In this document: positions 41,785 through 50,173 of the stretch, piece by piece
How the letters are laid out: every line of letters starts with the position of its first letter
How positions within the stretch are numbered: the first letter of the stretch is position 1
NCBI RefSeq assembly: GCF_014635825.1
Contig: NZ_BMDO01000004.1
Location: 124,001 to 188,000 of the forward strand
Reading direction: 5' to 3'
Length of the DNA: 64,000 nucleotides
Source: Mucilaginibacter galii
GTDB lineage: Bacteria > Bacteroidota > Bacteroidia > Sphingobacteriales > Sphingobacteriaceae
Made by a program: the position numbers and the translations under genes
Notes under the pieces: model-generated
Seen by the model: the letters and a program-made list of their open reading frames with translations, nothing else
Database searches by the model: none
Told to the model about the DNA's origin: nothing

Positions 41785-42522
41785 TTATACAGTTATAATG
41801 GTGTACGATTTATAGTTCCAATCTTTGATATCAACGCTGTATTGGGTTTGGTCTATCATGGGGCCGCGGCATACTTTAACCTCCGGCGATGGCAAATCAA
41901 ATTGCTCGGCAGCTCTCCTCAATAACTCATCATACAACCAACGTGGAATGATTTGCTGATAATCTGCCGGATATACAAATTGAAATATAACTACCTGTGA
42001 TAAAAGTAGTTGCCAGTGCTGGTCTAACCTAAATAAAAGATGTTTCCAGTCTAAATTGGCACCATATTGTATAAGCAGGTGATTGATATCGGCACCATCA
42101 TAGCGCTCACGGTTTTGCACATATATCTTACTCCAGATCAGATCCTCCGGTCCCAGTAGTTTCAGGTTACGGTCGAAAAAGCTGGCATCTACAGCGCGCT
42201 CAAACCAAGTATCGTCTACCTTACAAATGTTGTTTACAGTGTCAAAAATCAGGTCTATAAAGTACTCTCCTTTAAATATTTTGGCCAGCCAGCGGGCATC
42301 GGTAAACTGTGTTTCGTAGCCGCGGTCGCTAAAATATTTCATAATTTTAGGGCAATCGCTTGATTTACAGTATATATCAATATCTTTAGTGTCGCGGTAA
42401 ATGCCGCTATAATGAAATATGGCAAAGGCACCGCCCAGCATAAATTCAATTCCACTGTCTTTCAGGTGGTCAAGAGCCTCCTGATAAAAGGCAATGGCGT
42501 CCTCATCTTCGTTAATTCTCAT
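41785..42522 (-). CDS. Nucleotidyltransferase-like protein
   Basis: 245 residues. The polymerase-beta-type core appears as LGGAFAIFHYSG, then RDTKDIDIYCK, the GG...DxD pattern with both carboxylates. A third region, HIFDTV-like (IDLIFDTV), could supply the last acid. It resembles the AbiEii/MNT group, but no toxin or partner gene is alongside apart from the metallophosphoesterase. The gene order suggests a nucleotidyl-transfer and phosphoester-removal pair of unknown target. Confidence 0.7.
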   Translation of the reverse strand: MRINEDEDAIAFYQEALDHLKDSGIEFMLGGAFAIFHYSGIYRDTKDIDIYCKSSDCPKIMKYFSDRGYETQFTDARWLAKIFKGEYFIDLIFDTVNNICKVDDTWFERAVDASFFDRNLKLLGPEDLIWSKIYVQNRERYDGADINHLLIQYGANLDWKHLLFRLDQHWQLLLSQVVIFQFVYPADYQQIIPRWLYDELLRRAAEQFDLPSPEVKVCRGPMIDQTQYSVDIKDWNYKSYTIITV

Positions 42523-42761
42523 AGTTTGGTTTAAATGCCAGGGCTGTTAATTTGTTTGTTTCATATGGTAAGAGTAACAACTTTAAAGCAGTAAATCTGT
42601 TTGGAATGTAGCTTTAATAAGTACATATTCATTCATGTTTCTTTGTTAAAACTTCAAAAAACTCCATAAAACTTCATTTAAATAGATTGCGGGAACAGCG
42701 CTTTGGAAAGCTAGCTGACAGAAGTTTTTTCGTTTCTGCACTCGATTAAATTTTGTGAAAA

Positions 42762-42775
42762 GATATTGCAATATC
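42762..42775. promoter_or_regulatory. Palindrome GATATTGCAATATC upstream of GH51
   Basis: A perfect 14-bp palindrome about 50 nt before the GH51 start. A candidate binding site distinct from the xylan LacI site. Confidence 0.5.
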
Positions 42776-42790
42776 ATGTCTATATCGTAT

Positions 42791-42809
42791 AATTGTGATA
42801 TTGACAATT
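42791..42809. promoter_or_regulatory. Spaced inverted repeat AATTGT-7-ACAATT upstream of GH51
   Basis: Six-base arms with a 7-nt spacer, 15 nt before the GTG start. Together with the palindrome at 42762 it may form a regulator site. It overlaps a possible upstream GTG at 42795, which I therefore reject as start. Confidence 0.4.
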
Positions 42810-42824
42810 AAACCAATTGTAGCC

Positions 42825-44363
42825 GTGAAAAAATATTTATTAGTCCTTTTAGCCGGGATGAGCTTTAATAGCTATGCCCAAAAAACGGCCAGCATTACGC
42901 TGAGCAACGACTCGAAAGATACCATTAGCCGCCACATTTACGGGCAGTTTGCCGAACATTTGGGTCGGGGTATTTATGGTGGTTTCTGGGTAGATAAAAC
43001 TTTACCCGTGCCCAAGCAAAACCGCATACGCCTTGATGTGGTGAACGCGCTGAAAAAGATCAAGATTCCTAACCTGCGGTGGCCGGGCGGTTGCTTTGCC
43101 GACGAGTACCACTGGCGCGACGGCGTTGGCCCAAGTGCCAAACGCCCTAAAATGATCAACACCAACTGGGGCGGCGTGGTAGAAGACAATAGCTTTGGTA
43201 CCCATGAATTTTTAGAGCTGTGCGACCTGTTGGGAACTGAACCTTACGTATCAGCCAATGTGGGCAGCGGCACAGTAGAGGAAATGTCGAAGTGGGTAGA
43301 GTATTTGAACTTTGACGGTGCCAGCCCATTGACCAAGGAGCGTGCTGCTAACGGTCACCCTAAACCTTATAATGTTTCGTTTTGGGGTGTGGGTAATGAA
43401 AGCTGGGGTTGCGGTGGTAATATGACACCTGAGTATTATGCAGGCGAATATCGCCGATACGCTACGTACGCCCGTAACTATCCAACTGCTAAGCTAAAGC
43501 GTATTGCCAGCGGCTCTAACGCAGGCGATTACAACTGGACAGAAGTGCTGATGAAGAACGTAGGTCCGCGCAATATGTGGGGACTATCATTACACTATTA
43601 TACGCTTCCTACCAACAACTGGAGCAAGAAAGGCCCGGCAACCGGCTTTGGCGAAAAAGATTACTTCAACACGCTGAAGAATAGTTTGGTGATGGAAGAA
43701 CTGGTAACCAAGCACTCGGCTATTATGGATAAGTACGATCCTAATAAGCGCGTTGCTTTGGTGGTAGATGAGTGGGGCGTTTGGACCGATGTTGAACCAG
43801 GTACCAACCCGGGTTTTTTATATCAGCAAAACAGCTTACGCGATGCTTTGGTGGCCGGTACAACCCTTAATATATTTAACAACCACTGCGACCGTGTAAA
43901 AATGGCTGAACTGGCGCAATGTATCAATGTATTACAGGCTTTGATCCTGACTGATAAAGAGAAGATGCTGTTAACGCCTACATATTATGTTTTTGATATG
44001 TACAAGGTGCATCAGGATGCTAAGTATTTACCTTTCAAGCTAAATACACCTGATTACGAATACGATGGTAATAAAATACCAGCAGTAAACGTATCTGCCT
44101 CGCAAGATAAAGCCGGAAAAGTGCACATTACTTTGGTTAACTTAGATGCATCAAGCAGTATTACCGTGACCACCGAGTTAAAGGATATTATATGGAAAGC
44201 GGTAACAGGCCGTGTTCTTACTTCGGGCAATGTGGCCGATGTTAATACCTTTGCCAAACCAATGACCGTTGCACCAAAAGCTTTCAACAGTGCTAAGCGC
44301 GATGGCAACAAATTGTTAGTTACCATCCCTGCAAAATCTATAGTAGCGTTAGAATTAAATTAA
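42825..44363 (+). CDS. GH51 alpha-L-arabinofuranosidase
   Basis: 512 residues from GTG 42825, which gives a normal signal peptide ([19 protein letters not shown]). The GH51 barrel holds [12 protein letters not shown], the acid/base E192 in [12 protein letters not shown] and the nucleophile E316 in [10 protein letters not shown]-terminal beta-sandwich covers about 390-512. It removes arabinose side chains from arabinoxylan or arabinan. Its promoter has different palindromes from the GCAATCGATTGC regulon, so control is probably by another regulator. Confidence 0.92.
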   Translation: MKKYLLVLLAGMSFNSYAQKTASITLSNDSKDTISRHIYGQFAEHLGRGIYGGFWVDKTLPVPKQNRIRLDVVNALKKIKIPNLRWPGGCFADEYHWRDGVGPSAKRPKMINTNWGGVVEDNSFGTHEFLELCDLLGTEPYVSANVGSGTVEEMSKWVEYLNFDGASPLTKERAANGHPKPYNVSFWGVGNESWGCGGNMTPEYYAGEYRRYATYARNYPTAKLKRIASGSNAGDYNWTEVLMKNVGPRNMWGLSLHYYTLPTNNWSKKGPATGFGEKDYFNTLKNSLVMEELVTKHSAIMDKYDPNKRVALVVDEWGVWTDVEPGTNPGFLYQQNSLRDALVAGTTLNIFNNHCDRVKMAELAQCINVLQALILTDKEKMLLTPTYYVFDMYKVHQDAKYLPFKLNTPDYEYDGNKIPAVNVSASQDKAGKVHITLVNLDASSSITVTTELKDIIWKAVTGRVLTSGNVADVNTFAKPMTVAPKAFNSAKRDGNKLLVTIPAKSIVALELN

Positions 44364-44382
44364 TTTAACCTAATTTTACCGC

Positions 44383-44414
44383 AAGCCCTGTTTAACATTG
44401 TTTAAGCAGGGCTT
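44383..44414 (+). terminator. Hairpin after GH51
   Basis: AAGCCCTG/CAGGGCTT arms (44383-44390 with 44407-44414) extended by imperfect TTTAA pairing. A short T-rich stretch TATTAT follows. It overlaps the start region of the next gene, so termination may be partial. Confidence 0.55.
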
Positions 44415-44424
44415 TATTATATCT

Positions 44425-44877
44425 ATGAGTTCAATAAAGAAGCAATTACACCAGTTGTGCATAGCCTATGTGCAAGAGCGGATGAACGCTGCCCAGCAAG
44501 CCATTAACGAAGCGCAACAATCAAGCAACGACGATACCAAGAGCAGCGCGGGCGATAAATATGAAACCGGCCGCGAAATGGCTCAACAGGAAACTAACCG
44601 CAACCTTACCCAGCTTAACGAAGCCAATAAGCTGATGGTGGCGTTAAACCAGATCAGCACCAGCGGACAACAATCCATTGCCGATGCCGGGAGCGTGGTG
44701 ATAACCAACAATGGTAAATTTTATCTTTCGATAAGCGCCGGGGCATTGTCTTTAGACGGCGACCCCTACTTCGCCATATCGCCGGGTTCGCCCATTGGGT
44801 TGAAGATGAAAGGCAGCAAGGCAGGGGATGAGTTTAGTTTGAATGGAAAAGGGTATAAAGTGCTGGAGATTTGGTAA
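44425..44877 (+). CDS. GreA/GreB C-terminal-like domain protein
   Basis: 150 residues from ATG 44425. Residues 1-80 form a Gln/Asn/Glu-rich helical stretch (AQQAINEAQQSSNDDTKSSAG, then MAQQETNRNLTQLNEANKL) resembling a coiled coil. Residues 85-150 match the FKBP-like domain of GreA/GreB (VVITNNGKFYL, YFAISPGSPIGLKMKG and the closing GKGYKVLEIW). The acidic tip of the Gre coiled coil is not obvious. It may bind RNA polymerase, but that is an inference. Confidence 0.65.
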   Translation: MSSIKKQLHQLCIAYVQERMNAAQQAINEAQQSSNDDTKSSAGDKYETGREMAQQETNRNLTQLNEANKLMVALNQISTSGQQSIADAGSVVITNNGKFYLSISAGALSLDGDPYFAISPGSPIGLKMKGSKAGDEFSLNGKGYKVLEIW

Positions 44878-44903
44878 GGTATTATACTGCGCAGTGTAAC
44901 GTT

Positions 44904-44967
44904 TGTCAGCCCGAGTTTGTCGAAGACTTAACCAAGCGGCGAATGCTTCGCTAAGCTTAGAATGACA
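44904..44967. repeat. TGTCAGCCCGAG...AATGACA element
   Basis: TGTCAGCCCGAGTTTGTCGAAG at the left, GCTTAGAATGACA at the right, giving partial terminal complementarity. It sits next to the second interspersed element in the convergent spacer 44878-45134. Confidence 0.6.
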
Positions 44968-45025
44968 GGTCTGTGTCACTATTGTATTGAAGTTTTAGCT
45001 CTCAACTCTCTGTTAAAAACTTCAT

Positions 45026-45118
45026 GTCATCTCGAACGATAGTGAGAGATCCTGTTCAAGATGCAAAGTGTACAACTATAATCACGAACAAGATTTCTTG
45101 TTAGCACTCGAAATGACA
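45026..45118. repeat. Interspersed GTCATCTCGAAC element (copy 2, full)
   Basis: About 93 bp. The left end GTCATCTCGAACGAT-AGTGAGAGATCCTGTTC and the right end GAACAAGATTTCTTGTTAGC-ACTCGAAATGAC are imperfect reverse complements, so the whole element is a long palindrome. The left half matches 12395-12441 closely. It lies in a convergent spacer. Confidence 0.75.
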
Positions 45119-45134
45119 CGATGGAAATAACTAC

Positions 45135-46052
45135 TTACAACTTCACACCTCTCAAAAACTCTTCAATACCCATCCGTTTCTTACCTTCTAACTGGGCATC
45201 TGTTACGTTGATGTAGCCATCGGTGCAGGCAAATTTAAGATAGGTCTTATTATCGGTTAGGTAAGTGCCCGGCTCGGTATGGTGTGCTGTTATTTCCTTA
45301 GTTACCTTGTAGATCTTGAAGGTTTTCCCGTTTAGTTCGGTAAAGGCGGCAGGATAAGGGCTTAGTCCGCGGATGAGGTTGTACACCTCGTTGGTAGGCT
45401 GGTTCCAGTCAATGCGGCAATCGTCTTTAAATATTTTGGGGGCATGTTTGAGTTCCTGCCCTTCAATGAGCTGCTCCTGCGGCTGCTCGGTGTAACGGCC
45501 GCTTTCAATAGCTTTTACCGTTTTAACCAGTAAGCCCGCGCCTTTATTCATCAGCCGGTCGTGGTATTCGCCTGCGGTCACGTCGTCGGTTATCGTTATC
45601 TTTTCAACAAATAAAATATCGCCGGTGTCAATTTCCTGTTTCAAGAAAAATGTAGTTACACCGCTTTCTTTCTCACCGTTAATAATGGCCCAGTTAATAG
45701 GCGCGGCACCACGGTATTGTGGCAACAACGAGGCGTGCAGGTTAATGGTACCTTTGGGCGGCATGTTCCAAACCACTTCGGGCAACATACGGAAAGCAAC
45801 TACTACCTGCAAGTCGGCATTTAATGCTTTTAGTTCGGCCAAAAATTCAGTATTCTTCAGTTTTTCGGGCTGCAGTACCTTAATATCTTGCGAAACCGCG
45901 TAGCGCTTCACGGCCGATTCGGTCAGTTTTTGTCCACGGCCGGCCGGCTTATCGGGGGCGGTTACCACGCCCACTACCTCGCAGCCTGCCTCTAACAAAG
46001 CCTCTAACGAAGCAACGGCAAACTCGGGCGTACCCATAAATATGATTTTCAT
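45135..46052 (-). CDS. fmt: Methionyl-tRNA formyltransferase
   Basis: 305 residues, close to the usual length of 310. It has the N-terminal FMGTPEFAVASLEALLE, the folate/formyl site HASLLPQYRGAAPINWAI (with the catalytic Asn, His and Asp pattern), the EKESGVTTFFLKQEIDTGDIL segment and an OB-like C-terminal domain. It formylates initiator Met-tRNA in the cytosol. A palindromic spacer separates it from the NamZ-like gene upstream on the same strand. Confidence 0.95.
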   Translation of the reverse strand: MKIIFMGTPEFAVASLEALLEAGCEVVGVVTAPDKPAGRGQKLTESAVKRYAVSQDIKVLQPEKLKNTEFLAELKALNADLQVVVAFRMLPEVVWNMPPKGTINLHASLLPQYRGAAPINWAIINGEKESGVTTFFLKQEIDTGDILFVEKITITDDVTAGEYHDRLMNKGAGLLVKTVKAIESGRYTEQPQEQLIEGQELKHAPKIFKDDCRIDWNQPTNEVYNLIRGLSPYPAAFTELNGKTFKIYKVTKEITAHHTEPGTYLTDNKTYLKFACTDGYINVTDAQLEGKKRMGIEEFLRGVKL

Positions 46053-46063
46053 AGTGATTCGAG

Positions 46064-46136
46064 TTGTGAGTTGTGAGTTGTGAGTTGTGAGCTACAAAAG
46101 TACATTGACTTATAACTCACAACATTCAACTCACAA
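46064..46136. repeat. Word-repeat palindromic spacer between the NamZ-like gene and fmt
   Basis: GAGTTGTGAGTTGTGAGTT words in tandem (46069-46095) are mirrored by ACTCACAAC and CAACTCACAAC (46114-46136). The element fills the stop-to-start spacer. Confidence 0.7.
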
Positions 46137-46138
46137 CC

Positions 46139-47395
46139 CTACTTGTATAATAAATATTTTTCACGCGTTTGCTTAAACTTGCTTAGGGCAGGTTCCCAGC
46201 TTCGGCGTATTTCATCTTCTTTCAAGCCTGCTTCAATTTGCTTGCGCAGTTGATCGGTGCCGGCAAGTTTGGTGAAGTAGGCATTAAAAAACTTCGATTT
46301 ATCAGGAAAGTTTTGATAAAAGCTAAGCAGCCACTCTAAATTTAATTGCTTGCTCTTCCTCAATAAATTAGTGTCATACTTACGAAAATCGATACCAAAG
46401 CATTCTGTATTTTTTTGCGGTGGATTATCGCTCATGCCGGGGATGCTCACCGGGGTAAACGAAAACTCGTATTTACCTTTCAGTGCGGGGTGACCAACCA
46501 CCTGGAAAGGGAACTGCGTGCCGCGGCCAAGGCTCAAAGTTGTTCCCTCAAAAAAGCACAAGCCAGGATAAAGTAAAATAGACTGTGCCGAGTTTAAATT
46601 AGGCGATGGGTTGACCGGTAAAGTGTAAGCCATGTTATGGCTATAATTGGACACTTTAATGATCTTGAGCTTGCATTTTACCCGCTTTTTTAACCAGCCT
46701 TCACCATTGATCATTTGTGCATACTCGGCAATGGTCATGCCGTGTACCACCGGGATGGGGTGCATACCTACGAATGACCGGAAGGCAGTGTCCAATACCG
46801 GGCCATCAACATAAAAGCCGTTAGGGTTGGGGCGGTCCAGTATCATTAACTCTATGTTGTTTTCGGCACAGGCCTCCATCACATAATGCAGGGTAGATAT
46901 GTAAGTGTAGAAACGTGCTCCCACATCCTGAATATCAAATATCATGAGATCGATACCTTTCAGGTCGGCCACAGAGGGTTTGAACTTATTGCCATATAAA
47001 GACACTACCGGTATGCCCGTGCGGGTGTCTACATCATTGTTTATGGTGGCACCATCGCTTGCGTTACCCCTGAAACCATGCTCAGGACCATAGATCTTTT
47101 TTATGCTGATGCCGCGTTTAAGCAGGCTATCAACCACGGTAACTTTATTTTTGCTAATTACCGAGGTGGGGTTAACCACCATACCAATTTTGCGGCCCTT
47201 TAAATATGGAAGATATAGTTGGGTTTGGTCGGCCCCCGTTTCTATGGTAGCATTAGTGCGCGGCTCTGAGCTGTCTGCATATTGGCGTTCGCCCGGTTTT
47301 TGACCAGCTTTGCCGGTCAGCTTTGGTTGGGGTTGTCCGCAGGCAGCTGTAAAACTTAACAGCAATAGCCCTGTATACCAGGCAATGTTTTTCAT
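46139..47395 (-). CDS. NamZ-like exo-beta-N-acetylmuramidase (DUF1343 family)
   Basis: 418 residues with a lipoprotein signal ending in LSFTAACGQ. Conserved DUF1343 blocks are IGMVVNPTSVI, IYGPEHGFRGNASDG, LYGNKFKPSV, FDIQDVGARFYTYISTL, ILDRPNPN, GMHPIPVVHGMTIAEYA, PSPNLNSAQSILLYPGLCFFEGT and GRGTQFPFQVVG. The first characterised relatives cleave N-acetylmuramic acid from the non-reducing end of peptidoglycan fragments. The enzyme probably works on peptidoglycan turnover at the periplasmic side of a membrane. Confidence 0.85.
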   Translation of the reverse strand: MKNIAWYTGLLLLSFTAACGQPQPKLTGKAGQKPGERQYADSSEPRTNATIETGADQTQLYLPYLKGRKIGMVVNPTSVISKNKVTVVDSLLKRGISIKKIYGPEHGFRGNASDGATINNDVDTRTGIPVVSLYGNKFKPSVADLKGIDLMIFDIQDVGARFYTYISTLHYVMEACAENNIELMILDRPNPNGFYVDGPVLDTAFRSFVGMHPIPVVHGMTIAEYAQMINGEGWLKKRVKCKLKIIKVSNYSHNMAYTLPVNPSPNLNSAQSILLYPGLCFFEGTTLSLGRGTQFPFQVVGHPALKGKYEFSFTPVSIPGMSDNPPQKNTECFGIDFRKYDTNLLRKSKQLNLEWLLSFYQNFPDKSKFFNAYFTKLAGTDQLRKQIEAGLKEDEIRRSWEPALSKFKQTREKYLLYK

Positions 47396-47493
47396 TTGGG
47401 TAAATTCAAATTATGTAAATGCAAGATACGGCCCGTAGTAAACATTCGGCACGAAATCTGCATATTTGCGAAAGTACAAAAAAACTGTTTGCC

Positions 47494-48714
47494 TTGAATT
47501 TTTCATCCTTTATTGCTTCACGTCTTACTTTTCAAAGCAAGCGCACTTTCTCTAAGTTAATCGTGCGTATTGCCATTGTAGGTATAATGCTGGGCCTTGG
47601 CGTAATGATCTTGTCAATTGCCATTGTAAAGGGTTTTAAAAAAGAGATACGTGAAAAGGTGAGGGGCTTTGCCGGCGATATACAGATCACCAAATTCGAC
47701 AATAATTTCTCGTACGAAAACTCACCTTTTATGGTGGATAGTGCATTTATAAAAAAAGCACATGCCCAGCCGCTTATTAAAAAAGTGATGCCCTATGCTA
47801 CTAAGCCGGCTATAATAAAGGCCAATGGCGAAATTGAGGGCGTGGTGTTAAAAGGTGTGGATAAAAGCTATGATTGGGGCATTTTTAAAAGCACCATGGA
47901 AAGCGGCAAAGTAATAAACTTTGCAGATTCGGTTGCGGCGCAAAAACAGATCATGATATCGAGCTACACCGCGGCGCGTTTAAATTTAAAAGTGGGCGAT
48001 GATTTTCTGATGTACTTTATTCAGGAGCCTATGCGCACCCGTAAGTTTAGCATCGTAGGGATATTTAATGTAGGGGTAGAGGATGTAGATAAAACCTTTG
48101 TAATAGGCAACCTTTCTATCATTCAACGCTTAAACGACTGGACCTACCGTGAGGCTGGCGGCTTTGAAGTGCAGGTAACCGACTTTGATGAGCTCAAATC
48201 TGCTAACGACCAGTTGAACAAAGTACTGCCAACTTACCTGCGTTCATACACTGTTGATGAAACATATCCCACTATATTTGAATGGCTTAAGTTATTGGAT
48301 GTAAATACACAGGTAATGCTGGTGTTGATGTTGATCGTAGCGGTGATCAATATGATATCGGCCCTGCTCATCATGATCCTGGAACGCACCTCCATGATCG
48401 GTATGTTGAAAGCCTTGGGTGCAAGCAACTGGAGTATACAATCAATTTTTTTATACAATTCTGCTTACCTGATAGGCATGGGCTTGTTACTGGGCAACCT
48501 GTTTGGCTTAGGGTTCAGCTGGTTTCAGCATACCACGCACTTTTTTAAATTAGACCAGGCATCTTATTACATGAAGTTTGTACCTATCGAACTGTCGTTT
48601 AGTGATGTAGCGCTGCTTAATTTAGGTACGCTCATTATTTGCCTGCTGGTACTGCTGCTGCCGTCTATGCTGGTAAGCAAGATCTCGCCGGTGAGGGCCA
48701 TCCGTTTCAAATAA
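47494..48714 (+). CDS. LolC/LolE-like ABC transporter permease
   Basis: 406 residues from TTG 47494. The upstream frame lacks membrane features, and a near-consensus -7 box CATATTTG ends at 47468. The order is: short cytosolic start, helix 1 (about 25-50, IVGIMLGLGVMILSIAIVKGF), a large periplasmic domain (50-260) and three C-terminal helices with LLIMILERTSMIGMLKALGAS, the MacB/FtsX permease signature. LolCE proteins extract lipoproteins from the inner membrane. LolD is not adjacent, so it could be any MacB/FtsX-type permease. Confidence 0.8.
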   Translation: MNFSSFIASRLTFQSKRTFSKLIVRIAIVGIMLGLGVMILSIAIVKGFKKEIREKVRGFAGDIQITKFDNNFSYENSPFMVDSAFIKKAHAQPLIKKVMPYATKPAIIKANGEIEGVVLKGVDKSYDWGIFKSTMESGKVINFADSVAAQKQIMISSYTAARLNLKVGDDFLMYFIQEPMRTRKFSIVGIFNVGVEDVDKTFVIGNLSIIQRLNDWTYREAGGFEVQVTDFDELKSANDQLNKVLPTYLRSYTVDETYPTIFEWLKLLDVNTQVMLVLMLIVAVINMISALLIMILERTSMIGMLKALGASNWSIQSIFLYNSAYLIGMGLLLGNLFGLGFSWFQHTTHFFKLDQASYYMKFVPIELSFSDVALLNLGTLIICLLVLLLPSMLVSKISPVRAIRFK

Positions 48715-48718
48715 TCAA

Positions 48719-50173
48719 CTACTTCTTTTTAGCCGTTTGAAACTTTAACCGCAGGTTTATACCACCCGAACCAAAGCGGATATCTTGCGAGCCCATTCCG
48801 CTTAACGGGTATTTTAAGAACGGTTCAATAATTAACCGGTTGCCTTTGGTAATTTGATAACCCATACCTAACGAGAGGTTAAGTGTACGGGCAAAATCAA
48901 AGCGGGTGAAGCTACGACTCACGCTGGCATCAGGAATAGAGGGAGAGGCTCCCAAGGCATTCAAACTGTTATCGTAACTGTAATTGTAGGTTTCGGTAAT
49001 GAAAGTGCCCGAACTTAAACCAGCCGAAATATAGCTATCCGTTTTTGCAGGGTTAAATTCATATTTCAGGTTAATGGGCACATCAAGCCCGGTAAGGCTC
49101 ACGTTATAAGCCGATACCACCGGCGAAGACAAAACCTTTAGCGACGAAAAACCAAATTGTGATGCCGACGGATTGGGTACGGCATCATAAGCCACACCCG
49201 ATCTTGATGCGGATGCCGATGCTGCACGTACAGCATCTTGCGTTATGCTGGCCTGCACCGGTTGGCTATTATAGTTCAAGGTGTTTTTGCCGATGGCTAA
49301 GCCCGTAGATAGTTTAAAATTACCCGCTAACTTAATATCGGTACTAACACCTGCACCTGTATTGATCTGGCTTTTGCTGCCCTCGGCATAATTAAAATAG
49401 GTAGCTGCGTATACGCTGTACAAAACCTTTCTATCGGCGGCTGCCTTGGTGTCTGCTTTCTGCATTTTAGCTGCTTCTTTTTTCTGCTCGTTAGCCAGGT
49501 AAATGCTCATTTTAGATTGACCAGTGGTTTGGGCAGAGTCTGCTTTCAAAGCGGGATTGGTGTTTTGTTGGGATTTAACCGTTTGCTGTGCTAACACATC
49601 TTGCTGAATAGGCGCTGAATAATGCGCCTGTTTAAGGCTATCTGCTGTCTTAATTATATTTTTAGGTAAAGTGATAACCGTTGGTGCGCTTAATTTCGTT
49701 ACAGCGTTTACTGCAAGCTGATCAGAGGATTCTACCTTATCAGGATATACATAACCATCGGGTACCCTTTCAACAGTAGGTGAGGAGTTATGAAGATTTT
49801 TACCACTTGACGCAACATACTGCTGTTCTACAGCTGGCAAACCATTATCCAAAGTGCTTTCAGTTTGATTATTTGGTAGAGTATCTTCCTGTGGCTTTGC
49901 TGATTGTTCACTTTTGTCCAGCGGTTTGTATACCGGTTTAGTAGTAACTATATTATTTTTTGTTGGTTGTGTGTAAATCCACACGCCTAAAATGCTCAAC
50001 AGAAGAAATACAGCGGCTGCACTCCACCAGATAGGAAGTATACGCTGTTTCTTTTTCTCCGGGAATTTTTCGCGCAGCAACAACCAACCCTCTTCGGCAG
50101 GTGCGGTATCCTCATAGTTATCGAATACCTGGTTAATGCGGTTCTTTAATTCATTATCCAACTGTTCACTCAT
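48719..50173 (-). CDS. Putative anti-sigma factor with C-terminal outer-membrane-type barrel
   Basis: 484 residues. The N-terminus (about 1-45) is cytosolic and charged. One membrane helix covers about 47-67 (IWWSAAAVFLLLSILGVWIYT). A low-complexity Gln/Thr/Ser linker of roughly 180 residues (periplasmic) follows. From about residue 255 beta-strands alternate in the style of Bacteroidota outer-membrane barrel domains (FKLSTGLAIGKNTL, NLSLGMGYQITKGNRLIIEPFLKYPL). It overlaps the ECF sigma gene by 8 bp, so it is probably its anti-sigma partner. The inner-membrane and barrel topology is odd and discussed as a finding. Confidence 0.7.
   Translation of the reverse strand: MSEQLDNELKNRINQVFDNYEDTAPAEEGWLLLREKFPEKKKQRILPIWWSAAAVFLLLSILGVWIYTQPTKNNIVTTKPVYKPLDKSEQSAKPQEDTLPNNQTESTLDNGLPAVEQQYVASSGKNLHNSSPTVERVPDGYVYPDKVESSDQLAVNAVTKLSAPTVITLPKNIIKTADSLKQAHYSAPIQQDVLAQQTVKSQQNTNPALKADSAQTTGQSKMSIYLANEQKKEAAKMQKADTKAAADRKVLYSVYAATYFNYAEGSKSQINTGAGVSTDIKLAGNFKLSTGLAIGKNTLNYNSQPVQASITQDAVRAASASASRSGVAYDAVPNPSASQFGFSSLKVLSSPVVSAYNVSLTGLDVPINLKYEFNPAKTDSYISAGLSSGTFITETYNYSYDNSLNALGASPSIPDASVSRSFTRFDFARTLNLSLGMGYQITKGNRLIIEPFLKYPLSGMGSQDIRFGSGGINLRLKFQTAKKK

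Larger units (their letters stand above)
42523..42824. other. Divergent spacer upstream of GH51
   Basis: 302 bp between the nucleotidyltransferase and GH51 genes. It holds two palindromes, listed separately, and no operator of the GCAATCGATTGC type. Confidence 0.6.

Noticed and set aside
47419..47493. N-terminal extension of the LolC/E-like permease
   Set aside because: The extra 25 residues have no membrane or signal feature and cover the promoter-like CATATTTG.
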